Source: Pedobacter nanyangensis (lineage in GTDB: Bacteria > Bacteroidota > Bacteroidia > Sphingobacteriales > Sphingobacteriaceae). From it: a stretch of DNA of 36,967 nucleotides. The stretch covers positions 1 to 36,967 of the forward strand of contig NZ_QMHO01000021.1 in the NCBI RefSeq assembly GCF_003313505.1, in the 5' to 3' direction. The first letter of the stretch is position 1; every line of letters starts with the position of its first letter. The notes under the pieces are model-generated. The model ran no database searches and was not told the origin of the DNA. It saw only the letters and a program-made list of their open reading frames with translations. Of the stretch, positions 24,895 through 33,183 are shown one piece after another. The translations under genes were made by a program, and so were the position numbers.

Positions 24895-25296
24895 ATGGCT
24901 AAAGGCGCAGTGATATTTTTTGACGGGGTGTGTAATTTGTGCAGTGGTGCTGTACAATTTGTCATCAAAAGGGATCATCGTCATTATTTTAAATTTGCAT
25001 CTCTTCAAAGTGATTTTGCAAAAGCAACTTTGCAGCATTTTCATTTAAAAGCGGCTCAAGGTGATAGTATTGTGCTTTTGGAAAATGGCAGGCTTTATGA
25101 ACAATCCACGGCTGTACTGCGCATTGTCAAGAAACTGCCTGGCTTTTGGCCGTTGCTTTATGGATTTGTCATTGTGCCGTCTTTTATTCGAAATGCCATT
25201 TACAAGTGGATTGCCCGCAACCGGTATCAATGGTTTGGCCAAAAAAAGCAATGTTGGGTGCCAACTTCGGCACTCAAAAGCCGATTTTTAGATTAA
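24895..25296 (+). CDS. DCC-family thiol-disulfide oxidoreductase (DUF393)
   Basis: From ATG 24895 the product has 133 residues, beginning MAKGAVIFFDGVCNLC. The family mark DxxCxxC is Asp10, Cys13 and Cys16. A later segment, LENGRLYEQSTAVLRIVKKLPGFWPLLYGF, is also typical. The family is predicted to be thioredoxin-like; its partner is unknown. An upstream in-frame TTG at 24862 would add eleven residues that do not belong to the family, so I reject it. It is a single gene, divergent from the aminotransferase. Confidence 0.88.
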   Translation: MAKGAVIFFDGVCNLCSGAVQFVIKRDHRHYFKFASLQSDFAKATLQHFHLKAAQGDSIVLLENGRLYEQSTAVLRIVKKLPGFWPLLYGFVIVPSFIRNAIYKWIARNRYQWFGQKKQCWVPTSALKSRFLD

Positions 25297-25570
25297 CGTG
25301 AGCTCCGGGCAGCCATTTTTCGATTTTTTATGATCTCCAGCGCCAGTAAAGTTTTTTCGTTTAGCTAGGCTAAGTTCGACTGATAACCTCCTACTTTGAG
25401 AATGCTTGTTCGTTATTCCTCGCAAAGACAAAAAAAGAGCGTGATTGCCGATGAACGAAGCCATCTTAAAACGAAATATTTTGGCAAGCTTATCGAGAGA
25501 TTGATGATGTCCCAAACCTTAAAGTGTAATGCTGAGGGAGTATTTTTTATCTCGAACTAACTTTTTTAAC
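25297..25570. other. Gap with a degenerate GATTGCTTCGT-type repeat
   Basis: No gene is visible. TTCGTTATTCCTCGCAAAGAC near 25411-25431 resembles one arm of the palindromes at 19083 and 28210. GATGAACGAAGCCATCTT near 25450-25467 resembles the GAACCGAAGCCATCTT stretch at 8025-8040. The rest is unremarkable. Confidence 0.5.
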
Positions 25571-26233
25571 CTATTTTTCTAAAAGAGCCACATAAAATAA
25601 CCTTTCCACTTCATCACCCGCTTTGCTGGTTATTTTTTCGGTGAAAGAGGAGATGTCCTTAATCTTAAAATGGGTTGCTTCTGCCAGGGTGTAAAGCTTG
25701 TCTTTACTATACAGATCAAAACCGTATGCCGTAAAAGGTAGGCTTTCCATAAAATCTTTATCTGCAAAGCCTATGGCAAATGTGCCTTCGGGTTTCAATA
25801 CACGATAAATTTCCATGATAAATTCTTCTGGGTTTTCCCAAAAATAGATGGTGTTTACGGTGAGTATTTTACTGAACGTATTATCGGAAAAGGGGATGTT
25901 TTGGCCATTGTACAGGTGGAAAGAGGCCCTGTTGGCTTCAATGGCGGAAATATTTGCTGCTGAAGCTTGTTTTTGCATCAGTTGTGAGATTTCGAGGCCG
26001 TAGTAGGAGGTGTGTTCAGCTCGATTCAGGATTTCGGGCAAGTGCTTACAATTACCATGGCCAAGTTCCAAGATTAAGTCACCTTTGGAGATATTCAGCG
26101 CCTCAATGGCCTTTCTTGTCATGCCAATATTGTTTTCGTGCATGTTGTTGGCAACTTCTATGCCTTCCGTATTTTCCGGGCAGCTTAATTGCTTGGCTAG
26201 TTGTTTCAGGAAATCTGGATCTCGGTTCATCAT
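25571..26233 (-). CDS. Class I SAM-dependent methyltransferase
   Basis: From ATG 26233 the product has 220 residues. The SAM-binding motif I is ILELGHGNCKHL at about 54-65. An acidic second-strand residue (GLEIS), the PFSDNTFSKILTVNTIYFWENPEEFIMEIYRVLKPEG region and a C-terminal core complete the fold. The substrate cannot be told. The start is chosen because it forms an ATGA overlap with the stop codon of the small membrane protein gene and follows a good ribosome site, AAAGGAG (26244-26238). An earlier in-frame ATG at 26266 lies inside that gene. The two are therefore probably translated together. Confidence 0.87.
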   Translation of the reverse strand: MMNRDPDFLKQLAKQLSCPENTEGIEVANNMHENNIGMTRKAIEALNISKGDLILELGHGNCKHLPEILNRAEHTSYYGLEISQLMQKQASAANISAIEANRASFHLYNGQNIPFSDNTFSKILTVNTIYFWENPEEFIMEIYRVLKPEGTFAIGFADKDFMESLPFTAYGFDLYSKDKLYTLAEATHFKIKDISSFTEKITSKAGDEVERLFYVALLEK

Positions 26234-26430
26234 TTTTCTCCTTTCGGTGTGGGGCGCCATAACCATGCGCTAGCAATTACCAATGGAATGGTAATGCTTA
26301 AGCTCGCCAATTTAAGCTGGCCTCTTTTTGCCGCAATATCAGCCTCTGAAGTGGTGAAAATGAAGATCGTTTCTTTAATAGCCCACAAAGCGATAATGGT
26401 AAGAAGAAAAGCAATGGTTTTGCGAAACAT
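26230..26430 (-). CDS. Small two-helix membrane protein
   Basis: The 66-residue product has two hydrophobic stretches, about 5-27 and 43-58, separated by a short charged part, and ends in a basic tail. I do not recognise the family. That it is a real gene is supported by its four-base stop/start overlap with the methyltransferase gene and by the ribosome site placed for that gene inside its last codons. Confidence 0.6.
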   Translation of the reverse strand: MFRKTIAFLLTIIALWAIKETIFIFTTSEADIAAKRGQLKLASLSITIPLVIASAWLWRPTPKGEK

Positions 26431-26519
26431 ATTGATAAATGAATTTGATGTTCTAATATCCGCTTTTTTGATTGATTTACGAGGCTAAAAATGAAAAGAA
26501 GGTATAAAGATGCTCATAA

Positions 26520-26577
26520 GCCACAGATGCACAGATAAAATATAAGCTGATGATTTGAAAATCTGTGTATCTGTGGC
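26520..26577. repeat. Inverted repeat behind the alcohol dehydrogenase gene
   Basis: GCCACAGATGCACAGAT at 26520-26536 and ATCTGTGTATCTGTGGC at 26561-26577 pair with one mismatch around 24 bases. It lies ten bases after the alcohol dehydrogenase stop. The A-run to its right (26578-26586) would place T residues before, not after, the hairpin in the minus-strand transcript, so it is not a standard terminator. Confidence 0.7.
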
Positions 26578-26586
26578 AAAAAAAAA

Positions 26587-27618
26587 CTATTCCGCTATTT
26601 GTAATACCATACGGCCCTCAATTTCTGCTTTCTTCATTTTATCGAAAACGTCATTGATGTCTTCCAGTTTTGCTGCAGTAACATTAGCCTTTACTTTGCC
26701 TTCCACCGCAAATTCAATGGCTTCTTGCAGGTCCTTGCGTGTTCCTACAATAGAGCCTCTAATGGTAATGCGGTTCAGTACGGTATCGAAAATAGATAAA
26801 TCGAAATTTCCGGGTGGTAACCCATTTAAAGCCATGGTTCCTTTACGGCGTAAGGTTTCTAATCCTTGCTTAAAGGCAATAGGAGATACCGCTGTTATTA
26901 AAGCGCCGTGCATGCCTCCCGTCTCTTTTTTGAGAAACTCGCCTGGGTTTTGTTCCTTCGCATTCACTACTAAATCAGCACCTAAGCGTTTGGCCAAATC
27001 CAATTTGTCGTTACCCACATCAATAGCCGCTACATGCATGCCCATGGCTTTGGCGTATTGAACCGCTACGTGCCCTAATCCGCCAATACCTGAAATAGCT
27101 ACCCATTCGCCAGGTTTAACTTCTGTTTCCTTTAAACCTTTATAAACCGTTACACCAGCACAAAGGATTGGCGCCATTTGTAAAAAGTTGGTATTTGCGG
27201 GAAGATGGCCTACATAACGCGCATCGGCAATGACATATTCGGCAAAACCACCATCTACACTGTAGCCGCCATTTTGCTGGCTTTCGCAAAGCGTTTCCCA
27301 TCCGGTAATACAATGGTCGCAGCATCCGCAGGCGCTGTACAGCCAAGGCACCCCTACGGCATCGCCTTCTTTTACATTATTTACATCTGGGCCAACAGCC
27401 ACTACGTAGCCCACGCCCTCATGTCCGGGGATTAATGGCATTTTGGGTTTAACAGGCCAATCGCCTTCAACGGCATGTAAATCGGTGTGGCAAACACCAC
27501 TGGCAATCACTTTTACCAAAATCTGGTTTCTGCCGGGCCTTTTAACCTCAACTTCTTCAATTTGCAGCGGTGCACCGAACTCGCGAACAACGGCTGCTTT
27601 CATGGTATTTGGAAGCAT
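26587..27618 (-). CDS. Zinc-dependent alcohol dehydrogenase (AdhP-like)
   Basis: The 343-residue product belongs to the medium-chain zinc alcohol dehydrogenases. Catalytic zinc ligands are Cys43 (GVCHTDLH), His66-Glu67 (GHEGVG) and Cys153. Structural zinc is held by Cys97, Cys100, Cys103 and Cys111. The Rossmann motif GIGGLG is at 177-182, and Asp200 at the end of the second strand indicates NAD rather than NADP. It should interconvert primary alcohols such as ethanol with their aldehydes. A second in-frame ATG at 27603 (MKAAVVREFG) is the usual family start and may be the true one. It lies downstream of the DUF779 and aldehyde dehydrogenase genes but behind a terminator, so it may have its own promoter. 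Confidence 0.93.
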   Translation of the reverse strand: MLPNTMKAAVVREFGAPLQIEEVEVKRPGRNQILVKVIASGVCHTDLHAVEGDWPVKPKMPLIPGHEGVGYVVAVGPDVNNVKEGDAVGVPWLYSACGCCDHCITGWETLCESQQNGGYSVDGGFAEYVIADARYVGHLPANTNFLQMAPILCAGVTVYKGLKETEVKPGEWVAISGIGGLGHVAVQYAKAMGMHVAAIDVGNDKLDLAKRLGADLVVNAKEQNPGEFLKKETGGMHGALITAVSPIAFKQGLETLRRKGTMALNGLPPGNFDLSIFDTVLNRITIRGSIVGTRKDLQEAIEFAVEGKVKANVTAAKLEDINDVFDKMKKAEIEGRMVLQIAE

Positions 27619-27737
27619 AATTTAATGATTTAGGTGAACAATTATTGATGAATAAAAATAGCTGGATTGGTGTTTTTCAAAGCTGACGTAAATCAGTTTA
27701 AAATGAGATTTGAATAAGATTTTTTAAACGCATTGGC

Positions 27738-27771
27738 ATAAAAAAGCCAGTAAGCCAATAGGCTCACTGGC
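27738..27771 (-). terminator. Terminator of the DUF779 gene
   Basis: GCCAGTAAGCC at 27746-27756 pairs with GGCTCACTGGC at 27761-27771 with one mismatch around AATA. The A-run at 27738-27745 gives a U-run on the minus strand. It separates aldehyde dehydrogenase-DUF779 from the alcohol dehydrogenase gene. Confidence 0.85.
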
Positions 27772-27799
27772 AAATCAAACCAAAATATAAACTAAGAAT

Positions 27800-28174
27800 T
27801 TATTTTGCAGTGTAAATAGGCTCAAGGTTATTCAGTTCCTCCTCCGTGAATAGCCTGTAATGTATTTTAAAGGTTTTGCCAAGGGGAGTTTCCAACGAAA
27901 ATCCGCCTACACCAAATCCATCCAATACATCTAAGGTAAAGTGCGAGTACTTCCAATATTCGAAAAGGTCCTTGTCCACCCAAAACTCACATCCTTCTGT
28001 TGTTCCTATACATACATCGTTCATGCGCACATAAAAGCCACCTTTTTCGAAACATTGTGGCTGTGTGCCTTCACAACAACCACCCGCCTGGTAAAACATC
28101 AATTCGCCATGTTTGGCTTTCAGTTCTTGTATCAGGTCTTTGGCTTTTTCGGTACTGTCTAATCGCTTCACCAT
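27800..28174 (-). CDS. DUF779-family protein
   Basis: The 124-residue product matches the DUF779 family, commonly found next to aldehyde dehydrogenases. Three close cysteines stand out: Cys33, Cys34 and Cys41 in AGGCCEGTQPQC. A metal- or thiol-related role is possible but unproven. A strong ribosome site, AAGGAGG (28185-28179), stands four bases before the ATG, unusual for this group of bacteria and suggesting high or independent translation. The gene follows the aldehyde dehydrogenase after a palindromic repeat, and a terminator lies behind it. Confidence 0.9.
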   Translation of the reverse strand: MVKRLDSTEKAKDLIQELKAKHGELMFYQAGGCCEGTQPQCFEKGGFYVRMNDVCIGTTEGCEFWVDKDLFEYWKYSHFTLDVLDGFGVGGFSLETPLGKTFKIHYRLFTEEELNNLEPIYTAK

Positions 28175-28209
28175 TTTTCCTCCTTGTTCTTTAATAGGAA
28201 TAGTTTTGA

Positions 28210-28277
28210 GATTGCTTCGTCATTCTTCCTCGCAAAGATGCTTCATTTAACGTCATTGCGAGCTTTGCGAAGCAATC
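28210..28277. repeat. GATTGCTTCGT-family palindrome between ALDH and DUF779 genes
   Basis: GATTGCTTCG at 28210-28219 pairs with CGAAGCAATC at 28268-28277. Inside, CTCGCAA at 28230-28236 pairs with TTGCGAG at 28256-28262. The same arms occur at 19083-19156. In the mRNA it would form a long hairpin just behind the aldehyde dehydrogenase stop codon. Confidence 0.8.
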
Positions 28278-28298
28278 ACATTGTGGAGTTGTCAATCC

Positions 28299-29804
28299 TT
28301 AAAAGAAGCCTAATTTATTTTTATTGTAAGAAATCAACATGTTTTTGGTTTGGCGGTAGTGTCCCAACATCATCTTATGGTTCTCTCTACCCACCCCTGA
28401 TTGCTTGTAACCACCAAAAGGAGCGCCTGCCGGGTAAGCATGGTATTGGTTTACCCAAACACGGCCTGCCTGTATGGCTCTAGGCACTTGGTAAAGCTCG
28501 TGAGCGTCACGTGTCCAAACGCCAGCACCTAAGCCATATAACGTATCATTGGCAATTTCTATCGCTTCTTCAACCGTTTTAAAAGTAGTTACCGCCAGTA
28601 CCGGACCAAAAATCTCTTCTTGGAAAATACGCATCTTGTTGTGGCCTTTAAAAATGGTTGGCTTGATGTAATAACCACCACCTAATTCACCAGGGAGTTG
28701 GTTCGCTTCACCGCCAGTTAGCACTTCGGCACCTTCTTGCTTTCCTAGCTCGATGTAGGTTTTAATTTTTTCGAACTGGATTTTAGAAGCTTGCGCCCCC
28801 ATCATGACGGTTTTATCTAATGGACTACCTACTTTAATGGCATTGGTACGCTCAATTACTTTGGCAATAAATCGCTCATAAATGTCTTCCTGTACCAATA
28901 ATCTTGATGGGCAGGTACAAATTTCGCCCTGATTTAAGGCAAATAGAACGGCACCTTCAACGGCCTTGTCTAAAAAGGCGTCGTCTTCATCCATTACAGA
29001 GTTGAAGAAGATATTCGGAGATTTTCCGCCTAGTTCCAAGGTTACTGGAATGATGTTTTCGGTTGCGTACTGCATCACCAAACGTCCGGTAGGTGTAGAG
29101 CCTGTAAAGGCGGCCTTAGCTACTTTAGGATTGGTTACCAAATGACGACCAAGCTCAGCGCCAAAACCATTCACCACGTTCACTACCCCTGGAGGCAATA
29201 AATCGCCAATCAGTTCCATTAACACCATGATAGAAGTTGGAGTGCTTTCGGCAGGTTTTAGCACCACGGTATTTCCGGCAGCTAGGGCAGGAGCAAGCTT
29301 CCAAATGCCCATTAATAAAGGGAAGTTCCAGGGGATAATTTGTGCTACCACACCGATAGGCTCATGAACAATTAAGGAAACGGTATGCTCATCTAATTCA
29401 GTATGGGAACCTTCTTCGGCACGAATCACCGATGCAAAATATCTGAAATGGTCTACGCCCAAAGGTAAATCGGCATTTAGCGTTTCCCTAATGGCCTTAC
29501 CGTTGTCAATGGTTTCTACCGTTGCCAAGTATTCCAAATTGTCCTCCATGCGTTGGGCAATTTTGTTCAGGATAATACTTCTTTCCGTGGAGGATGTTTT
29601 GCTCCATGTCTTAAAAGCTTCGGCAGCGGCATTAACCGCTAGCTCAAGGTCTTCGGAGGATGAATGAGCTGCCTTGGTAAATACTTTGCCGTCAATAGGA
29701 GAAATATTATCGAAATATTTTCCGTTTACTGGTGCCACAAATTGGCCGTTGATATAATTATCGTAATGCGATTTAAACTCGGGTCTTTTTACAATTTGTT
29801 CCAT
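28299..29804 (-). CDS. NAD-dependent aldehyde dehydrogenase
   Basis: The 501-residue product has the full aldehyde dehydrogenase set: Asn160 in PWNFP, the cofactor loop FTGSTPTGR near 233-241, general base Glu257 in LELGGKSPN, and the nucleophile Cys296 in GEICTCPS. The double-cysteine CTC form and the length fit the acetaldehyde/short-chain aldehyde branch (AldB/ExaC type). Together with the alcohol dehydrogenase it would turn alcohols into acids with two NADH formed. It is divergent from the AraC-type regulator, with a -7 element at 29826-29833 and a palindrome further upstream. Confidence 0.94.
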   Translation of the reverse strand: MEQIVKRPEFKSHYDNYINGQFVAPVNGKYFDNISPIDGKVFTKAAHSSSEDLELAVNAAAEAFKTWSKTSSTERSIILNKIAQRMEDNLEYLATVETIDNGKAIRETLNADLPLGVDHFRYFASVIRAEEGSHTELDEHTVSLIVHEPIGVVAQIIPWNFPLLMGIWKLAPALAAGNTVVLKPAESTPTSIMVLMELIGDLLPPGVVNVVNGFGAELGRHLVTNPKVAKAAFTGSTPTGRLVMQYATENIIPVTLELGGKSPNIFFNSVMDEDDAFLDKAVEGAVLFALNQGEICTCPSRLLVQEDIYERFIAKVIERTNAIKVGSPLDKTVMMGAQASKIQFEKIKTYIELGKQEGAEVLTGGEANQLPGELGGGYYIKPTIFKGHNKMRIFQEEIFGPVLAVTTFKTVEEAIEIANDTLYGLGAGVWTRDAHELYQVPRAIQAGRVWVNQYHAYPAGAPFGGYKQSGVGRENHKMMLGHYRQTKNMLISYNKNKLGFF

Positions 29805-29825
29805 GATTTTAAAATTTGGTTATTA

Positions 29826-29833
29826 CAAACCTA
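29826..29833 (-). promoter_or_regulatory. Putative aldehyde dehydrogenase -7 element
   Basis: TAGGTTTG on the minus strand fits TAnnTTTG. There is no TTTG at the -33 position, as expected for a promoter that depends on an activator. Confidence 0.55.
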
Positions 29834-29872
29834 CAAGCATGGCCTCTTTGAGGATAGTAAAATTGTTTCAAC

Positions 29873-29886
29873 CGATAGCACTATCG
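29873..29886. promoter_or_regulatory. Palindrome in the divergent ALDH/AraC region
   Basis: CGATAG at 29873-29878 and CTATCG at 29881-29886 form a perfect palindrome with a CA centre. Weaker symmetry extends outward, with GTTTCA on the left and TTTCAGG on the right. It lies about 40 bases upstream of the aldehyde dehydrogenase -7 element, a usual place for an activator. Confidence 0.5.
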
Positions 29887-29977
29887 TTTCAGGTAATGTA
29901 ATAGAATTGAAATAATGATATATTTACTTAACCAATAGAAGCATTGACTCGTTATTGAATAAAAAGGGGGACGAAAA

Positions 29978-30901
29978 ATGAACCACAAACTTGATTTGGT
30001 AAAGCTAAGCAGCCAATCGAAGCTGCAAACACTGGTAGAAAACAGGACGTCGTATAGTTTGGAAAGATGCGAACTAAGTGTTTTTGAAACCTATACAGAG
30101 TCCTATAAAGTTCCCTTAACTTTTAATGATTTTGTAATTACCAGCATGTTGCGTGGCAAAAAGGTCATGCACCTTAACGAAAAGAAAGAATTTGAATACC
30201 TGCCAGGCGAAACCGTGATTGTGCCTCCGTCTGAAACCATGCGTATCGATTTCCCGGAAGCTACAGATTTTAATCCGACACAATGCATTGCGTTGGCCAT
30301 AGATAACCACCAAATCAAGCAGACCATTCGATATTTAAACGAGTATTTCCCAAAAGAAAGCAATGGCGAGGAGTGGAAGCTTAATTATGAGGAGTACCAT
30401 TTCTACAACAACGAGGAAATTGCCTATCTCATCAACAAAATTATCAAGGTTTGTTCCGATACCTCTAGAGAAAAGGATGTATTGGCCGATTTGACCTTGA
30501 AAGAGCTTTTGGTAAGGATCATGCAAACGCAAAACCTGAATGTTTTACATGGTGATGCGACCAGCCATAACCCATTGGCTTACGTGATTGGCTATATCAA
30601 ATCTAACCTTAACGAAAAAATCAGTATCGAAAGCCTAAGCAATAAAGCTTGTATGAGCAAGGCCACTTTTTATAGATTATTTAAACGAGAATTGGGCATT
30701 AGCCCTAATGATTTTATTTTGACCGAGAAAATGAAAAAGGCCAAGGAAATGCTGTTGAAACCTGGGATTAAAATCGCTGCAATTAGCTACGAACTAGGCT
30801 TTAGCGATGCCAATTATTTCATCAGGGCTTTTAAAAAAGTGGTAGGGATGACACCTGGAGCATTCCAGTCGCAAAGCATGGTATCGAGATTGAGTTTTTA
30901 A
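29978..30901 (+). CDS. AraC-family transcriptional regulator
   Basis: The 307-residue product has an N-terminal sensing domain of the AraC-N type (about 20-180) and a C-terminal double helix-turn-helix (about 205-300). Its key parts are ESLSNKACMSKATFYRLFKRE and IAAISYELGFSDANYFIRAFKK. A purine-rich ribosome site, AAGGGGGACG, stands just before the ATG. Because it is divergent from the aldehyde dehydrogenase gene and no other target is close, it probably activates that gene when an aldehyde or alcohol is present. The ligand is inference. Confidence 0.92.
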   Translation: MNHKLDLVKLSSQSKLQTLVENRTSYSLERCELSVFETYTESYKVPLTFNDFVITSMLRGKKVMHLNEKKEFEYLPGETVIVPPSETMRIDFPEATDFNPTQCIALAIDNHQIKQTIRYLNEYFPKESNGEEWKLNYEEYHFYNNEEIAYLINKIIKVCSDTSREKDVLADLTLKELLVRIMQTQNLNVLHGDATSHNPLAYVIGYIKSNLNEKISIESLSNKACMSKATFYRLFKRELGISPNDFILTEKMKKAKEMLLKPGIKIAAISYELGFSDANYFIRAFKKVVGMTPGAFQSQSMVSRLSF

Positions 30902-30954
30902 TTAAAAAGCGTAACATTTACTGCTACGCTCCACACAAATCATTTAGTTCGTTG

Positions 30955-31140
30955 CTAAAATTCTTTTTCTTTCTTCAATTTTTCTTCGTCTCTGTAGTAA
31001 TCATAAAGGCTCCAGATTAATAAAACTACCCCTAAAGTTAACAATGGAAACTTCACCCAGTTGGCTCCATCGTTAAAGCAAATTACAGTCATGAACAGCG
31101 CTACCACGCTCAGTCTTTCTTTGTTTTCTATCGTTGTCAT
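30955..31140 (-). CDS. Small membrane protein, unknown
   Basis: The 61-residue product has two hydrophobic stretches (about 10-22 and 30-46) and a strongly charged tail (DEEKLKKEKEF). I do not recognise it. No overlapping better frame exists, and composition and charge layout look like a real small membrane protein. There is no clear promoter or ribosome site, so confidence is moderate. Confidence 0.55.
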   Translation of the reverse strand: MTTIENKERLSVVALFMTVICFNDGANWVKFPLLTLGVVLLIWSLYDYYRDEEKLKKEKEF

Positions 31141-31280
31141 AATGTTTTTGTTTTAAAGTTTATACCCCATTAGTATAAGGAAACAGAAAACGTTACAACA
31201 TTTTGTACAGTTAGTGAGCTAAGGGCTAAAAAATTACAGAGAATGAAAAAAAGTGGATAGATACACAAATTGATGATTTT

Positions 31281-31376
31281 AAACCTTTGCGTTCTTAGCG
31301 TAAACTTATAAAACCTTTGCGGTTAAGTTTATTTCTCGCAAAGAAAAGTGACGCCAAGAACGCAAAGGTTTTTCCT
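31281..31376. repeat. Inverted repeat behind the hexosaminidase gene
   Basis: AACCTTTGCGTTCTTAGCGT near 31282-31301 faces ACGCCAAGAACGCAAAGGTT near 31351-31370, a 20-base inverted repeat with one mismatch. Inside, further CCTTTGCGG and CGCAAAG stretches occur. It begins about ten bases behind the hexosaminidase stop codon and could protect or end its transcript. Confidence 0.7.
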
Positions 31377-31386
31377 GCCATGTCAA

Positions 31387-33066
31387 TTAATTCGCAACTG
31401 GACTAAGGTATCGTTGGCTGTAAGTAATCCCCATTAAATCATAGCGTTTAAATTGCGTTTTCAGCCTTTTTAAAAAGTCTGCATAATTCTTTTGTTCTTT
31501 TTGCGACCATTGGATTTCGCTTAGCGCATCCATTCTTGGGAATAACATATATTCAACTTTGGCTGGATTGGCAATATATTCCGACCATAAATTGCCTTGA
31601 GCGCCCCAAATGTATTTTGCCTGTTCTGCATTAAGCTCTGCTGGTACAGGCTCGTAGTTGTAAACCGTTTCAAGAGGTAAGAATTTATTGGCCGCCAAAC
31701 TATCCTCTTTCATAAATTGCTTATGGTTAAGGTATAGTTTCTCTTCAGGGCTCATCACTACCTTTTGTTTTACTTTTGCTGCGGCAATACCACCTTTTTC
31801 GCCACGCCAGCTCATTACCACGGCATTAGGAGCAAGGCCACCATCTAAAATTTCATCCCAGCCAATAATGGTTTTGCCCTTGCTGTTCACAAATTTCTCA
31901 ATGCGATGGATAAAATAGCTTTGTAAGGCCACTTCGTCTTTGATGCCTTTCTCCTTCATGATTTTTTGGGTCTCGGCAGATTGTTTCCACCACACTTTTG
32001 AAGCTTCGTCGCCACCAATATGGATATATTTTGAAGGGAATAAGTTCATCACTTCGGTGAGCACATCTTCTAAAAAGGAGAAAGTTTTATCATTTGGCTG
32101 AAAAACATTGTTGTATTTATTCATCATTCCCCAGGTTTCGGCTACTTTGTAAGGCTTGTTGGGCTCAGTACCAAACTCGGGGTAGGCAGCCAAAGCGGCC
32201 ATGCTATGTGCTGGCATTTCAATTTCGGGAATAATAGTGATGTATCTATCGGCAGCGTACTTAATCACGTCTTTAATCTCTTCTTGGGTATAATAGCCAC
32301 CATGGCGAATACCATCTGTTTTAATTTCTGCATTGGCAGGAGTAATTTTAACGTCGTTAGGTAAAACCTGATATTTAATATTTTCATTTCCTTTTCCAGG
32401 CCACAATCCAATAATGCTACCATTACGCCAAGCGCCAATTTCAGTCAATTTCGGGTATTTTTTAATTTCTATGCGCCATCCATGGTCATCAGTTAAATGC
32501 CAGTGGAAATAGTTCATTTTACGCATGGCCAAGTAATCGATGTATTTTTTTACGAAAGCCACATCAAAAAAATGACGGCTTACATCCAAGTGCATGCCAC
32601 GATAGGCGAAACGTGGATAATCGGTAACTGCTACAGCTGGTATATTTAAAGTAGCTGCCTTTGTAGTAGGTAACAATTGGATCAAGGTTTGAATACCATA
32701 AAAAACGCCGGGATTTGAATTGCCGGTAAGGGATATATTTTGCGCAAAAACACCTAATTCATAAGCATCAGCAAATTTGCTTATGCCAGTATTAACGCCT
32801 AAAGAAATGTAATTTTCCGTAGGTTTAACCGAGGTAATGGTCAATTTAAATTGAAGATACTTTTCAAGATAGTCATTAAAGAAAACAGCTGCATTTCTAA
32901 GGGAATCATTCCCGATAACAATTTTAGTTTGAGTGTTAATGCTGAAGCCTTTTTGTTGGGGTTGGGCTTTTAAAAATACGGGCTTAGGGATAATGTTTAC
33001 CTGCGCTACCGCATATACGCACATTAAAGACGTTAATGCTGTTAATACGATCCTCTTCATATTCAA
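31387..33066 (-). CDS. Beta-N-acetylhexosaminidase, GH20, exported
   Basis: The 559-residue product has a signal peptide (1-21), an N-terminal GH20b domain (about 22-148) and the GH20 barrel. HWHLTDDHGWRIEIKKYP at 188-205 is typical. The catalytic pair Asp353-Glu354 lies in HIGGDEASKVWW, where the glutamate is the acid and the aspartate helps the substrate-assisted mechanism. It removes terminal N-acetylglucosamine or N-acetylgalactosamine from chitin fragments or glycans in the periplasm or outside the cell. No polysaccharide-uptake (SusCD) genes are near it, so it stands alone. Confidence 0.95.
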   Translation of the reverse strand: MNMKRIVLTALTSLMCVYAVAQVNIIPKPVFLKAQPQQKGFSINTQTKIVIGNDSLRNAAVFFNDYLEKYLQFKLTITSVKPTENYISLGVNTGISKFADAYELGVFAQNISLTGNSNPGVFYGIQTLIQLLPTTKAATLNIPAVAVTDYPRFAYRGMHLDVSRHFFDVAFVKKYIDYLAMRKMNYFHWHLTDDHGWRIEIKKYPKLTEIGAWRNGSIIGLWPGKGNENIKYQVLPNDVKITPANAEIKTDGIRHGGYYTQEEIKDVIKYAADRYITIIPEIEMPAHSMAALAAYPEFGTEPNKPYKVAETWGMMNKYNNVFQPNDKTFSFLEDVLTEVMNLFPSKYIHIGGDEASKVWWKQSAETQKIMKEKGIKDEVALQSYFIHRIEKFVNSKGKTIIGWDEILDGGLAPNAVVMSWRGEKGGIAAAKVKQKVVMSPEEKLYLNHKQFMKEDSLAANKFLPLETVYNYEPVPAELNAEQAKYIWGAQGNLWSEYIANPAKVEYMLFPRMDALSEIQWSQKEQKNYADFLKRLKTQFKRYDLMGITYSQRYLSPVAN

Positions 33067-33183
33067 AAATAGTATTTATATTATAACTCTCCAATCGTTA
33101 TCTGAATGTTTTTGAGTTTTTATGCGGTTTTGTGCGTAATTTATTCTGTCTATTTTATCATGTAAACATTTTGAAAATAACAC

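Noticed and set aside
26234..26266. Upstream ATG for the methyltransferase
   Set aside because: The ATGA overlap and the AAAGGAG ribosome site favour 26233.
26578..26586. Terminator reading for the hairpin at 26520-26577
   Set aside because: On the minus strand the T-run comes before the hairpin, so it does not fit an intrinsic terminator for the alcohol dehydrogenase gene.
28184..28483. 99-residue plus-strand frame across the repeat and the end of the ALDH gene
   Set aside because: Partly repeat, partly antisense to the aldehyde dehydrogenase; no family likeness.
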